40,013 nt of DNA from Gammaproteobacteria bacterium (GCA_023266095.1 JAHFRV010000028.1:1-40013), one strand, 5' to 3'; counted from the stretch's first letter, positions 9,634-18,184 are shown. Numbers and translations are program-made. The notes: generated from the sequence alone by a model not told the origin.

Positions 9634-9765
9634 TCAGACTCCGGCCTTCGGTTTGAAGTGGAAATGATCCTTGATCGCACCGAGCACATCAATCTGCGAG
9701 GCCAGCAGCCCGATAAAGGTCGGCACCAAGGTCCAAACGAGGATTTCATACCAGGTGGCTTCCAT
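9634..9765 (-). CDS. Small membrane protein, 43 aa (first of a pair)
   Basis: A 43-residue frame starting MEATWYEILVWTLVPTFIGL. A hydrophobic span covers residues ~7-23, then an amphipathic stretch and a tail rich in His and Lys (KDHFHFKPKAGV). The Shine-Dalgarno AAGGAGA lies 6-7 bases before the ATG, one of the best ribosome sites in the window, which argues for a real gene despite its length. Family unknown. It forms a tandem with the 36-residue gene. Confidence 0.62.
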   Translation of the reverse strand: MEATWYEILVWTLVPTFIGLLASQIDVLGAIKDHFHFKPKAGV

Positions 9766-10274
9766 GACACATCTCCTTATCTCTTAATTACCTAGCCTTA
9801 TGAAACCAAAATTCATGCGTCAGTACAGTGATAACATCACCTGATCACGGACAAAGTTGCCATCCGTTATTACCACGACCACACTCGCACCGTCCAAACC
9901 GTCGGCGCGGCGCAACAGCAAATTTGGCTTGCGGCTGCACGCGAATAACCGGCGGCTTAAACCGCTACGGTTTGGCGCGGGTAGCATGGGCTGCCATACA
10001 ATGAAAGCCTGCGCTTTTGTCAAGGAATATTCTGACTCTGGGCGTACTAACTAAAACTTTGCTTAAAATCCCAGTCTCCTGTTGCCGACGGCGTCGGGAA
10101 TCCTTAGAATTTGCCCTGCGCAAGACCGAGTCTTGAAGGGACACTCCGCACGACTCACTTCGCGCTCACCGGTAACTCGGGAACCGCGGATATCAACCGC
10201 TGTGCCCGGCGGTGTCAAAGTCTTTGTTTTCGACTCTTACCAACCAACAAGCAAATCCGAAGGGGAATACTGTC
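9766..10274. other. Intergenic region with GTGAT/ATCAC palindrome
   Basis: Divergent region between the small minus-strand genes and the alanine-zipper lipoprotein gene. GTGATAACATCAC (9828-9840) is a perfect inverted repeat with a 3-base centre, followed at once by CTGATCAC, so GTGAT half-sites recur on both strands. It lies 60-75 bases upstream of the 43-residue gene and could be an operator for it. The short open frames here (9820-10023 minus, 9857-10054 plus, 10082-10354 plus) look random. No clear -35/-10 pair is visible for the lipoprotein gene. Confidence 0.4.
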
Positions 10275-10607
10275 ATGTTGAAACGGACTGCCTTAGTGGC
10301 ATTGCCAGTAATCGCGTTATTGGTGGGTGGCTGTGCAAGCAACACCCAACTTAAAGAACAAGTGGACCACGCGCAAAAAACCGCGACCGACGCGCAAAAG
10401 AGTGCCGACGAAGCCAAACGCATGGCCCAAGACGCCAAAGGCTCGGCCGACCGCGCCAACGAAGCTGCCTCCAAGGCTCAGGCCGACGCCAGTGAAGCCA
10501 AACGCATGGCCGGCCAAGCACAGCAGGATGCGGCTGCCGCCAAATCCGCCGCTGATGCTGCCAATGAAAAGGCCGACCGCATGTTCAAGAAGGCCATGAG
10601 CAAGTAA
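10275..10607 (+). CDS. Lpp/OprI-like alanine-zipper outer-membrane lipoprotein
   Basis: A 110-residue lipoprotein. The signal peptide MLKRTALVALPVIALLVGGC ends in a clear lipobox (LVGGC). The rest is a continuous heptad-repeat coiled coil rich in Ala (KSADEAKRMAQDAKGSADRA and similar), ending ANEKADRMFKKAMSK. The end parallels Pseudomonas OprI (ANERALRMLEKASRK), including the terminal Lys that L,D-transpeptidases can link to peptidoglycan in Lpp-type proteins. It is longer than OprI (83 aa), which may mean a deeper periplasm or duplicated heptads. The ATG at 10275 follows AAGGGG. It converges on an L,D-transpeptidase gene, with another beyond it, consistent with covalent anchoring to the wall. 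Confidence 0.85.
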   Translation: MLKRTALVALPVIALLVGGCASNTQLKEQVDHAQKTATDAQKSADEAKRMAQDAKGSADRANEAASKAQADASEAKRMAGQAQQDAAAAKSAADAANEKADRMFKKAMSK

Positions 10608-10642
10608 TTTTGCTCTACGCCGATTGGAGTGCGTGAAGCCCG

Positions 10643-10685
10643 ACCTCCCTCACCGCGGCGTATAGCGCGCCGCGGGCGGGTAGGT
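10643..10685. terminator. Long hairpin between convergent lipoprotein and transpeptidase genes
   Basis: CCGCGGCG (10653-10660) pairs with CGCCGCGG (10668-10675). Flanking CCC/GGG and ACCT/AGGT extend the stem imperfectly to 10643-10685. No T tract follows. The position between two convergent genes suggests a bidirectional terminator. Confidence 0.5.
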
Positions 10686-10760
10686 TTGTAGGCCGACGAA
10701 ATACGCGGCCGGATTTGGCCTGATATCGGGTAAGCTGGTTGATTTGCCAGGAATCGCGCT

Positions 10761-12017
10761 TCAATTAAGCGCGCAGGCTGTCGCTGTGCCGAAACGTGTG
10801 GCAGGCACCAGCAGATTCTCCAGACCGGCATTTTTATATATGCGTTGGCCGGTCACCACCGCTTCTTCCCGAGAAAGGAACGGTCCTACCAAAACCCGAC
10901 ACGAACCGGCTTCATCACGGCTATTCGCCAGCACGGGCAATTCCATGCGCCGCATCAGCTGCGTGACCTGTTTGATCTTGCGGATATCGCGAAACACGCC
11001 CACCTGGACCAGCCAAGATTGATTTGGCGTCTTCAAGGCTGCGGCCTGGGCTGACGACGCCACCTGCGGTGCCGGCACAAAAATCTGGGCGGGAATACCC
11101 GCGCGCCGGCTCGCCAGCTGAGCGGCCAACTGCCAGGCGCGATCATCCAACTTGGCCTCCACCGTACTGGTGATGGCCGCAACCATGGGCGTCAAATTAG
11201 TGGTGGGGCTGTGGCCCGCCTCGGCCATGGGCGGATGCGCCTCGAAATACAGCGCCCCCTGATGCCAGCCGGCCTTGTAAGGCTGATCCACTATCCGCAC
11301 CGGCGTGCCGATGGCAACCTGCGGATAAAACTCTTCGATATTTTCGGGAAACATGCGCAAACAACCGTGGCTGATCCGCATGCCCACGCTGAACGGCCGG
11401 TTGGTGCTGTGAATCAGAAAGCTATTGAAGCCCAGGCGCAGCGCGTATTTACCCAAGGGATTATCCGGCCCCGGCAATACGATCTTGGGTAAAAACTCGC
11501 CTTCCGCGGCGTGTTCCGCCCGGATCGATTCCGGCACCGTCCACAGCGGATCCACTTTCTTTTCGATGATCGTGGTGCTGCCGGAAGGAATGGCGCGCCC
11601 CTCCGAACCGATGCCCAAGGGATAAGTCATCACCACCCGCTGCTCACCGGGCTTGGCCGGCGGATAATAATAAAGGCGCAGCTCCGGCAGATTCACCACG
11701 ATGCCTACCCGCGGCGCGTTGGGCAATACATATTGGGTGGGCACCACGACGCTATGGCCGACCGGCGGCAGCCACGGGTCGACCCCTGGATTGGCATGGG
11801 TCATCTCATCGATGCCGACGCTGTAACGCCGACCGATGTCCAACAGGGTCTCCCCCGCCCGCACCTGGGTTTCCTGTATTTTGCCGATCAAAGCGTCGCC
11901 ATCCGCCGGCAAAGGATACACCGCCGCCTGAGCGCCGGCGCTCAAACCAGCCGCCAGCAGCAAGGTCGCGCAGCAGCGGCGCAGGGAAAACGTATAGTGG
12001 GCAAAACAGGCTGTCAT
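10761..12017 (-). CDS. L,D-transpeptidase with LysM, YkuD and SPOR domains
   Basis: Periplasmic enzyme that forms 3-3 crosslinks in peptidoglycan or attaches Lpp-type lipoproteins (ErfK/YbiS/YcfS group). I place the start at the ATG at 12017 because it gives a compact signal peptide ending LSAGAQA. The frame is open to a GTG at 12062. A LysM-like domain (QVRAGETLLDIGRRYSVGID) spans ~50-96. YkuD spans ~104-243, with catalytic motif H203 ... ISHGCLRM, Cys219. An Ala/Pro linker follows. A SPOR-like domain (SWLVQVGVFRDIRKIKQVTQ) spans ~335-410. SPOR domains bind denuded glycan at division septa, and a SPOR tail on this enzyme class is less usual. It faces the Lpp-like gene. Confidence 0.92.
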   Translation of the reverse strand: MTACFAHYTFSLRRCCATLLLAAGLSAGAQAAVYPLPADGDALIGKIQETQVRAGETLLDIGRRYSVGIDEMTHANPGVDPWLPPVGHSVVVPTQYVLPNAPRVGIVVNLPELRLYYYPPAKPGEQRVVMTYPLGIGSEGRAIPSGSTTIIEKKVDPLWTVPESIRAEHAAEGEFLPKIVLPGPDNPLGKYALRLGFNSFLIHSTNRPFSVGMRISHGCLRMFPENIEEFYPQVAIGTPVRIVDQPYKAGWHQGALYFEAHPPMAEAGHSPTTNLTPMVAAITSTVEAKLDDRAWQLAAQLASRRAGIPAQIFVPAPQVASSAQAAALKTPNQSWLVQVGVFRDIRKIKQVTQLMRRMELPVLANSRDEAGSCRVLVGPFLSREEAVVTGQRIYKNAGLENLLVPATRFGTATACALN

Positions 12018-12278
12018 AGATTTAAAAGCTTGAAGAAGTAAGGATGGGAACGCCGCCGCCACTGCTATGAACGACCTGACTTGCAGGTGTGAAGTTCATC
12101 TCAAAGCAGGGACGACACCCTGCATAATGTATCAAGTATCACGGCCCATTGCCGCTAAAAATTACGACCCTCGTCGGGCGCGGGTGCTTGTAGGACTCTC
12201 CTATTACTGGGTAAGCTGCGTGCCATCATACCCCTGCCGTCCCCACGGCGAGGCTGGCGCCAGGACATTCGGAGTTTG

Positions 12279-12860
12279 ATGCACTTGAATAACAGGATCA
12301 TTAGCATGCAACGGATCCGGGCCTATCTTGCCGCACTGCTGGTCACTGCAAGCTGCCAGATCGTTGCCCAATCCGACCATGGTCCTTGGCTGATGGTGGA
12401 CACCAGCGAACAAACGCTCACCGTCATGGAAGAAGGTCGAGTCAAATACACCTTTAAGAACATCTCCCTCGGCCGCAACGGTTACGACCCGCAACGCACC
12501 GCGGGCGACGGCAGAACCCCGCTCGGCGTATTTCGCGTGGCCTGGATCAACCCCAACAGCCGCTTTCACTTGTTTTTTGGCTTGGACTATCCCAATCACC
12601 AGCGCGCCGAACAGGCTTTTCAGCAAAAACTCATCGACTTCGACACCTATTTCTCCATCCGTCGCGCCTTATACCGCGGCGACGTCCCCCCGCAAAATAC
12701 CCCACTGGGCGGCAACATCGGCATACACGGCATCGGCAACGGCAATCGCCGCGTGCACGAGCAGGCCAACTGGACCGAAGGCTGTATCGCCCTCACCAAT
12801 GAACAAGTGGATAAGTTGGCCCAGTGGGTCAGCCTCGGCACCAGGGTAGTCATCTACTAA
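12279..12860 (+). CDS. Small exported L,D-transpeptidase (YkuD domain)
   Basis: A 193-residue protein with an N-terminal signal sequence (AYLAALLVTASCQIVAQ) and one YkuD domain. The active-site block is GIHGIGNGNRRVHEQ then NWTEGCIALTN, with His150 and Cys169 as likely catalytic residues, and GDGRTPLGVFRV is a usual early motif. GGAG four bases before the ATG at 12279 supports that start; the ATG at 12306 is an alternative. It is divergent from the LysM/SPOR enzyme across a 261-base gap. The substrate (crosslinking, lipoprotein attachment or release) cannot be told from sequence. Confidence 0.88.
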   Translation: MHLNNRIISMQRIRAYLAALLVTASCQIVAQSDHGPWLMVDTSEQTLTVMEEGRVKYTFKNISLGRNGYDPQRTAGDGRTPLGVFRVAWINPNSRFHLFFGLDYPNHQRAEQAFQQKLIDFDTYFSIRRALYRGDVPPQNTPLGGNIGIHGIGNGNRRVHEQANWTEGCIALTNEQVDKLAQWVSLGTRVVIY

Positions 12861-12926
12861 ATCTGGCCGTCACCAAAACGATGGCGGGCGAAAATGGCCT
12901 GGCGCGGCGCCGGCCATCAAAAATGT

Positions 12927-12960
12927 AAGGAAAGCGAAAATCACCTTTTTCGCTTTCCTT
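12927..12960. terminator. Perfect 14-bp inverted repeat, bidirectional terminator
   Basis: AAGGAAAGCGAAAA (12927-12940), loop TCACCT, TTTTCGCTTTCCTT (12947-12960). It lies between the convergent small L,D-transpeptidase and cation exchanger genes. On both strands the stem's 3' half is T-rich. A second GC-rich hairpin (ATGGCC ... GGCCAT, ~12894-12917) is just upstream. The first arm and loop repeat the string at 8017-8035. Confidence 0.7.
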
Positions 12961-13065
12961 TAACCATGAGGCCTCACTCATGATTTCCCCCATGAAAAAA
13001 CCTCGCACGGGCGTAGCTGTCTTTACATCGCGAATCATTAAACCGGGTTGGTGGAGCGCGTAGCG

Positions 13066-14067
13066 TCAACTCAACGCTATCGCCAGATACACGCCATACA
13101 AACCGCCGTTCACCGCCAAATGCCACACCCGCAAACCGCCCCGCGCCAATAACACCCGCAGCCACAGCGCGCCCACCAAAGTAATCAGTACCCCCGCCAA
13201 TACCTCGATACGCGGATCCCACGGCGTGAGCATGATGCCGATGGCGGGCAGTAACGTGCCCTGAAACACCATGGCCCCGGTGAGGTTGCCGAAAGCCAGG
13301 GTGTCTTTGCGCCGACGTATCCACAACACACTGTTGACCTTCTCCGGTAATTCGGTAGCGATGGGCACGATGATCAAAGACAACAACAGAGCCGACATCC
13401 CCAGCCACGCCGCGGTCGCCTCCACGCCGTGGATGAAACCCTTGGCCCCCGCCACCAACAGGGCCAGGCCTAACACCATCTGTACCAGGATAACCGGCAT
13501 CCCCGGCGGGAGACCCAAACGGGTCAGCAACATCGGCTTGCCCGCCTCGGTACCGTGGCCTTCCTCCACCAATTTCGCGGAGGCACGCAGGGTGAGCAGG
13601 ATATAAATGAAATACATCAGCACCAAACCCATGCCGATGGCCAGGCGCACGGCGGGATAATCGTGAGGCACGAACATGGCCAGCGCCGCCAGGGAAAACG
13701 CCGCGAGAAAAAAATTCAAGTCACGGTGGATGCCGGTGGGCTCCGGCGTGAATAATCCACCCATACCGCGGCTACGTAAGGTCACGATGGTCAACAGACC
13801 CATGGCGAAGGTAGCCAGCATCAGGGGCGCACCCAAGATCGCGCCGACGCCGATCTCGTGGTTCAAAGTTTGATTGTCGGTCCCGGCGAAAATGGCCAAC
13901 ACCGGCACCATGGTCTCGGGCATGGCGGTGCCCACCGCGGCGAACAAGGAACCGGTGACCCCCTCGGAGATTTTCAAACGCTCGCCCAAATGTTCCAAGG
14001 CATTCACGAACACCTCGGCGGCGAGCACGATCACCACCAACATCGCCAACATAAACAGAATCAACAT
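13066..14067 (-). CDS. CaCA-family Na+/Ca2+ exchanger-like membrane protein
   Basis: A 333-residue integral membrane protein with about ten hydrophobic segments in two halves, each with one alpha-repeat. The first is SLFAAVGTAMPETMVPVLAI (family GTSLPE). The second is IIVPIATELPEKVNSVLWIR followed by GNLTGAMVFQGTL. The acidic residues of both PE motifs, which coordinate the cation, are present. The second repeat ends GAMVFQ where many members have GSNIFN, so ion preference may differ. A charged central loop (SAKLVEEGHGTEAGK) separates the halves. Likely exports Ca2+ or another divalent cation using Na+ or H+. Same strand as the gsp operon, ~90 bases after gspN, so read-through is possible. 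Confidence 0.85.
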   Translation of the reverse strand: MLILFMLAMLVVIVLAAEVFVNALEHLGERLKISEGVTGSLFAAVGTAMPETMVPVLAIFAGTDNQTLNHEIGVGAILGAPLMLATFAMGLLTIVTLRSRGMGGLFTPEPTGIHRDLNFFLAAFSLAALAMFVPHDYPAVRLAIGMGLVLMYFIYILLTLRASAKLVEEGHGTEAGKPMLLTRLGLPPGMPVILVQMVLGLALLVAGAKGFIHGVEATAAWLGMSALLLSLIIVPIATELPEKVNSVLWIRRRKDTLAFGNLTGAMVFQGTLLPAIGIMLTPWDPRIEVLAGVLITLVGALWLRVLLARGGLRVWHLAVNGGLYGVYLAIALS

Positions 14068-14159
14068 GGTTAAATTACCGTGTCAGTCCGCAACGCGGCC
14101 GCGCCGGGGGCAAATTCGCCGATACTGCCGTGCGCTGTACAAAGCCACATTCCCGCGGC

Positions 14160-14933
14160 TCAACCCGCGCCAGGCAGCAGCAATGGCAGAGCGCCTTGTA
14201 TGCTCAGCTTCACCCGACCATCACCGCCCGGCTGACCGAACAACTGCACACCCTGGGCAATCGCCGGCTGGCGCGGATCACCCGACACCAGGGTACCGGT
14301 GAAATCGTAATTACCGTCCGGCTTGAGATTCAACACGCCGTCGGCCTGCACCGCGCCGCCTTGATCCTTGAGCACACCCTTGATGCCCTCATCCGCGTTG
14401 TCGAGTGTTACGGTGAAACCACCCAAGTCCGCCGTCACCGGTTTCACTACCGCCGCGTTGTTCCAGGCCATCACCCCTTGCGCGGTGGTGATGCGGCCTT
14501 GGTCGATCACCAGCTTGTCGAGCTGCACGTCGAGCACCCCGCTCAACTCCGCGGCGGGTAGACGCAGCCACGACTCCAGCGCGCGGGCGGGCATGCGCAG
14601 GGCCACGTCGCTGAAATGCCAGCGGCCACCGAAGCCGCGACTGACTGACAAGGCGGCGGGCTCATCGCGATAAGCAAATTCCAAATCGGCGCCGAGTCTG
14701 CCGAACAGCAACGCCCAGGGATTCAACTGCCAATGAAATTTTTCCAGACGGGTCTGTCCCAGTTGCGCGGTCACGGCGCGGCCGTCCCACACGCTGCCGC
14801 TCAAACCCGACAAGACCACGCCGCCCAAGCGGGTCTGCGCCCAGCTATAGGCCCAGGGCGCAGGCAAGGTCGTCACCAAAAACACCAGGTACATCCCCAG
14901 TCCGAGACCGAGATAAGCCAAGCCGCGCTTCAT
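14160..14933 (-). CDS. gspN: Type II secretion protein N
   Basis: Inner-membrane accessory protein of the T2SS; some systems lack it. About 257 residues with one N-terminal membrane helix (AYLGLGLGMYLVFLVTTLPA) then a periplasmic beta-rich domain typical of GspN (LSGLSGSVWDGRA ... FHWQLNPWALLFG ... DVQLDKLVIDQGRI). The ATG at 14933 overlaps the gspM stop (TGATG); a GTG one codon earlier is also possible. It is the last gene of the operon. Confidence 0.87.
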   Translation of the reverse strand: MKRGLAYLGLGLGMYLVFLVTTLPAPWAYSWAQTRLGGVVLSGLSGSVWDGRAVTAQLGQTRLEKFHWQLNPWALLFGRLGADLEFAYRDEPAALSVSRGFGGRWHFSDVALRMPARALESWLRLPAAELSGVLDVQLDKLVIDQGRITTAQGVMAWNNAAVVKPVTADLGGFTVTLDNADEGIKGVLKDQGGAVQADGVLNLKPDGNYDFTGTLVSGDPRQPAIAQGVQLFGQPGGDGRVKLSIQGALPLLLPGAG

Positions 14934-15424
14934 CACGACCCCCGTTTCAAGGTGATGCGGGCGTTCACCCGGCCCGGTTCACTTTGTCTGTCCACCGCGA
15001 AATCGACGACGCTGACGCCATGGGTGCGCTGCAAACCACCCAGCCACAACATCACGTCATCGAAAGCCGCCTGTTCCAGAACCACCCGCACGATATTGTC
15101 GCCCTCCGGCTCGATGCGTCTGACCGCCGGTCCCAGCTGGGCGGCCCGCACCGTTTCGTCCGCCGCCGACAACAGCGAGGATGAATTCGCAGTCACCGGC
15201 GAGGCCCCCATACCGTTGCTGCGCAAGCGGAGCGCTTCAACCGAGGCCTGTTCCATCCACTGTTTGAGTAGACGTTGTTCTTGCACCGCCTGTTCGAGAC
15301 GGGCCACGTCCTTAGCCAAGGGTTCCCATAACAGCAAATAACTCAGCGCAAGAAACGACAACAGTGCGGCGGCGATCACCATCACCCGCTCGCGCGGCGC
15401 CAGGGAGGCGAACCAAGCTTTCAT
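14933..15424 (-). CDS. gspM: Type II secretion protein M
   Basis: Bitopic inner-membrane platform protein that partners GspL. It has 163 residues: a short cytoplasmic N-terminus (MKAWFASLAPRERV), a membrane helix (MVIAAALLSFLALSYLLLW), a coiled-coil stretch (ARLEQAVQEQRLLKQWMEQA) and a ferredoxin-like periplasmic domain ending ARITLKRGS. The ATG overlaps the gspL stop by four bases (ATGA), implying translational coupling. Confidence 0.9.
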   Translation of the reverse strand: MKAWFASLAPRERVMVIAAALLSFLALSYLLLWEPLAKDVARLEQAVQEQRLLKQWMEQASVEALRLRSNGMGASPVTANSSSLLSAADETVRAAQLGPAVRRIEPEGDNIVRVVLEQAAFDDVMLWLGGLQRTHGVSVVDFAVDRQSEPGRVNARITLKRGS

Positions 15425-16626
15425 GATGCCTTCCTCGTGATATGCAACTGGGCCTCGACCCGGTCATTGCGCGCGGTGGCGGATTGGATCTCGACGCTCA
15501 AGCCGCCGCTCACCAGCTGGTTCTTATATTGTTCCAGGCGTTGCAAATCACCGATGGTCAAGGCCACGTTCAATTCACCATCTTTATAAGCCACCCGCCG
15601 CAGTTCGACACCGCTGTTGGCCACCTGCGAATCACCCAAGGCCGCCATCAATTCCATGAAGCCGGCGGACTGGCCGCCGCCGCCACGCAAAGCCGCCAGC
15701 CGTTGTTCCATCTGCACGCGGGCGTCCACCACCCGCTTGGCATCGGGAAAGGTGTTCAAATAAATCTGATTCACTTCGGCGCGCAGCCGTTCGTGCTCTG
15801 TGCCGAATGTGTTGTGTTGATATAGCTTCAGGCCGAATTGCGTAATCACCCACAATGCCAGCAGGACCAGCACCGGCCGCCACGGTCGCCATAATTTACC
15901 CAACTGCTCGCGGCGGCTGTAGACGCCTTGCAATAAATTGAGACTGGTTGGCTCGTGATACTGGCCGGCGAACAACGCCAGCGACGAGCCGGGGTCGGCC
16001 TGCGGTTGGATGATTACCCCAGCTTCCGTCATCACCGCCGCCGCGACATCGACCGCGCCGCCGGCGGCATAGAGCCAGACGCTCTCCGGTCGGGGATCGG
16101 CTTCGGCCAAGGTCCGCTCCAAAACAAAAGCCAGATTGTCGGCGTCGAATACGAAACCGCTTTGCGCCGCCGTACGCCCCAGAACCTGTTCCGGTTCGCA
16201 GTATAAGGTCCATGCGCCGGCTTGATAAGGCAGGACCAGCACTTCGGGCACCAGGGCGGCGGGCTGGATACCCGCCTCATGTAATGCCGCCAGCCATGCG
16301 TCGAGACGGGCGCGGGCGATGATAGCCACCGCCAACCGTTCATCCGCCCCGCGTTCGCCGATCGCGAAATGGAGATCCTCCACGTCGTCGGCCAGCAAAT
16401 CTTCCAATAGATAAGGCACGGCCGCCGTCAGCCGGGCACGATTGCGGGTGGGCACCGCCACCTGCCGGAAGGTGATATCCGCCGCCGGGACGAACACCAC
16501 CACCCGCCGCGCGCCGATCTGGGCCGCCGCTTCCTGAAGTGGACCTTCCACGAACTGCCCGCCGGTGTCCAGCCAGCTGACGCGTTGGGTATCGCCGCCG
16601 AGGCGTATGAAAAAGAGTTCCCGCAC
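15421..16626 (-). CDS. gspL: Type II secretion protein L
   Basis: Inner-membrane protein that docks the GspE ATPase to the pseudopilus assembly platform. The first ~240 residues form the actin-like cytoplasmic domain (VVVFVPAADITFRQVAVP, PYLLEDLLADDVEDLHFAIG). One membrane helix follows (WRPVLVLLALWVITQFGLKL), then a periplasmic coiled-coil and ferredoxin-like domain (VELRRVAYKDGELNVALTIG). The start is GTG at 16626, overlapping the gspK TAG (TAGTG). Confidence 0.93.
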   Translation of the reverse strand: MRELFFIRLGGDTQRVSWLDTGGQFVEGPLQEAAAQIGARRVVVFVPAADITFRQVAVPTRNRARLTAAVPYLLEDLLADDVEDLHFAIGERGADERLAVAIIARARLDAWLAALHEAGIQPAALVPEVLVLPYQAGAWTLYCEPEQVLGRTAAQSGFVFDADNLAFVLERTLAEADPRPESVWLYAAGGAVDVAAAVMTEAGVIIQPQADPGSSLALFAGQYHEPTSLNLLQGVYSRREQLGKLWRPWRPVLVLLALWVITQFGLKLYQHNTFGTEHERLRAEVNQIYLNTFPDAKRVVDARVQMEQRLAALRGGGGQSAGFMELMAALGDSQVANSGVELRRVAYKDGELNVALTIGDLQRLEQYKNQLVSGGLSVEIQSATARNDRVEAQLHITRKAS

Positions 16627-17585
16627 TAATATGTCCCCTGTCCTCGCGCCAGCGCCTGCACATCACCGCCGCCGCGCCGCAACACGCTGTACAGACGTAT
16701 CTTAACCCGTCCGAATTGCGTGGCGCCGTCCAATAAAAAATAATCACTGGCCAACGTCAGCCCGGCCGCATCCACCCCGCGACCCGCCAAGGCCGGCTGC
16801 TGCATGAAAGCTGGCATCGCGCCGAACCCGTCCTTCTCACGCACCTCGATCAAGGTTTCCGCATCCGCCTCGCTCACCTGAGGCGCCAAGGCCATCAACA
16901 CCTCCTTGGGCGCGGTATTGACGTTGATGTCAGTGCGGGTCGGCAAGGCGCTGACCAGGGGCGCCAGCTTTTGATAGATATCGGCCGTGACACCTTGCAC
17001 CAACAGCAATTCGCTGGAACTGGCCATCGGTCCGTTGGCGGCGCGGTAAGGCACCGCGCCGCGTAGATATTCGCCGTCCTCGGCACCACCGGGAAAGGTG
17101 ACGTCGGCATCCGGATCAAGCCAATCCAACACCGCGTTGGCCAGGTTGGGATCGACGTTCAATACAGTGAGCAGATTTTGAAAGCGCTGCATGTCGAGCG
17201 GACTGACCTTGTTGTCTTTCACCAGATTATTGAGATTGAAGCGGCCTTGCAGGTCTTCCAGGCGTCCACCGACCACCGCCCCTTCGACCGCGATGGGCGG
17301 CAGCTGCAAGGCCCACGGCTCGCTGAGATGATCGGTCTGATTGTCGCGTTTGTCTTTCGCCAGCACCTGCCGCACCCAACTCTCCACGCCCAGGGCGAAC
17401 ACGTAGGCGCGTTCGCCTTCGATGACATTGGCGGTGCGCCGCACATCGAGCTTTTGCTGCGCCGCCATCGACATCGCGATCACCGCGATCACCGCGGCGA
17501 TCAACACCGCGGTGATCAGCGCGACACCGCCCTGCGCGGCGGGCATTGCGGCGCAGTATCGCATAGTTTTTCGCCGCGCCCTCAT
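16626..17585 (-). CDS. gspK: Type II secretion minor pseudopilin K
   Basis: Large minor pseudopilin that caps the pseudopilus tip with GspI and GspJ. I choose the ATG at 17585 because it overlaps the gspJ stop (ATGA). The longer open frame would bury 39 extra residues in gspJ. The prepilin site is AAQGG|VALITAVLIAAVIAVIAM. As usual for GspK, the Glu at +5 is absent. The globular domain includes LEDLQGRFNLNNLV and a helix-hairpin-helix-like segment (INVNTAPKEVLMALAP). About 319 residues, a normal length. Confidence 0.92.
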   Translation of the reverse strand: MRARRKTMRYCAAMPAAQGGVALITAVLIAAVIAVIAMSMAAQQKLDVRRTANVIEGERAYVFALGVESWVRQVLAKDKRDNQTDHLSEPWALQLPPIAVEGAVVGGRLEDLQGRFNLNNLVKDNKVSPLDMQRFQNLLTVLNVDPNLANAVLDWLDPDADVTFPGGAEDGEYLRGAVPYRAANGPMASSSELLLVQGVTADIYQKLAPLVSALPTRTDINVNTAPKEVLMALAPQVSEADAETLIEVREKDGFGAMPAFMQQPALAGRGVDAAGLTLASDYFLLDGATQFGRVKIRLYSVLRRGGGDVQALARGQGTY

Positions 17586-18184
17586 GGCCCCGGCACCCGA
17601 AACAAACGAGTCACTCGTCCCCAATCGGCGAGGTCGATGGTGATCTCTACCGCGCGCGGTAAAGACGTCTCCTGATTGGGCGGCGGCCAGAATCCCTGCC
17701 ACTGGCGCGTCTGATCGAGAAAACGCAGTTCCACCGCCTTCACGTCCTCCAGCATCACTTCCTCATGCGGCAACACGCCGGGGCCGCGATCCAACACCGC
17801 CCAGCTTTGCCGCACCCATTTATTGTCGGCGAAAACATAGGACACCCGTTGCAAATGACTGCGCGGCAAACCGAGCGGATTGCGCCAGCCGGCGCGGGTC
17901 AAGCTGAGCAGATTGGTGCCGACGCCGCCGCCTTTCATGACCGGTTCGACGTCGCCGAATTCGTCGCGCACTCGGCGGGCGATGCCCTGCTCGATATCGC
18001 GCCCCAACACCGTGAAAACCATTTGCAGTGCGGTGAGCCGTTCAGCCTTGGCCTGCATGTGGGTGCGGGTGCTGGAGACTTGATTGAGCGCGGTATAGGC
18101 GATGGCGGCCAGCACGGCGAAAATGGCCAGCGCCACCAGCAGCTCGAGCAAGGTGAATCCGAACTGAGTGCGGCGGCCCGTCAT
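17582..18184 (-). CDS. gspJ: Type II secretion minor pseudopilin J
   Basis: 200 residues. Short leader MTGRRTQFG, then the methylated pilin helix FTLLELLVALAIFAVLAAIA with Glu at +5. Later blocks (LTALQMVFTVLGRDIEQGIA and AVEITIDLADWG) match GspJ. Start overlaps the gspI stop by four bases. Confidence 0.93.
   Translation of the reverse strand: MTGRRTQFGFTLLELLVALAIFAVLAAIAYTALNQVSSTRTHMQAKAERLTALQMVFTVLGRDIEQGIARRVRDEFGDVEPVMKGGGVGTNLLSLTRAGWRNPLGLPRSHLQRVSYVFADNKWVRQSWAVLDRGPGVLPHEEVMLEDVKAVELRFLDQTRQWQGFWPPPNQETSLPRAVEITIDLADWGRVTRLFRVPGP

Noticed and set aside
9820-10023. Minus-strand open frame of 67 codons upstream of the micro-protein pair
   Set aside because: No ribosome site and no protein-like pattern; it covers the likely regulatory region.
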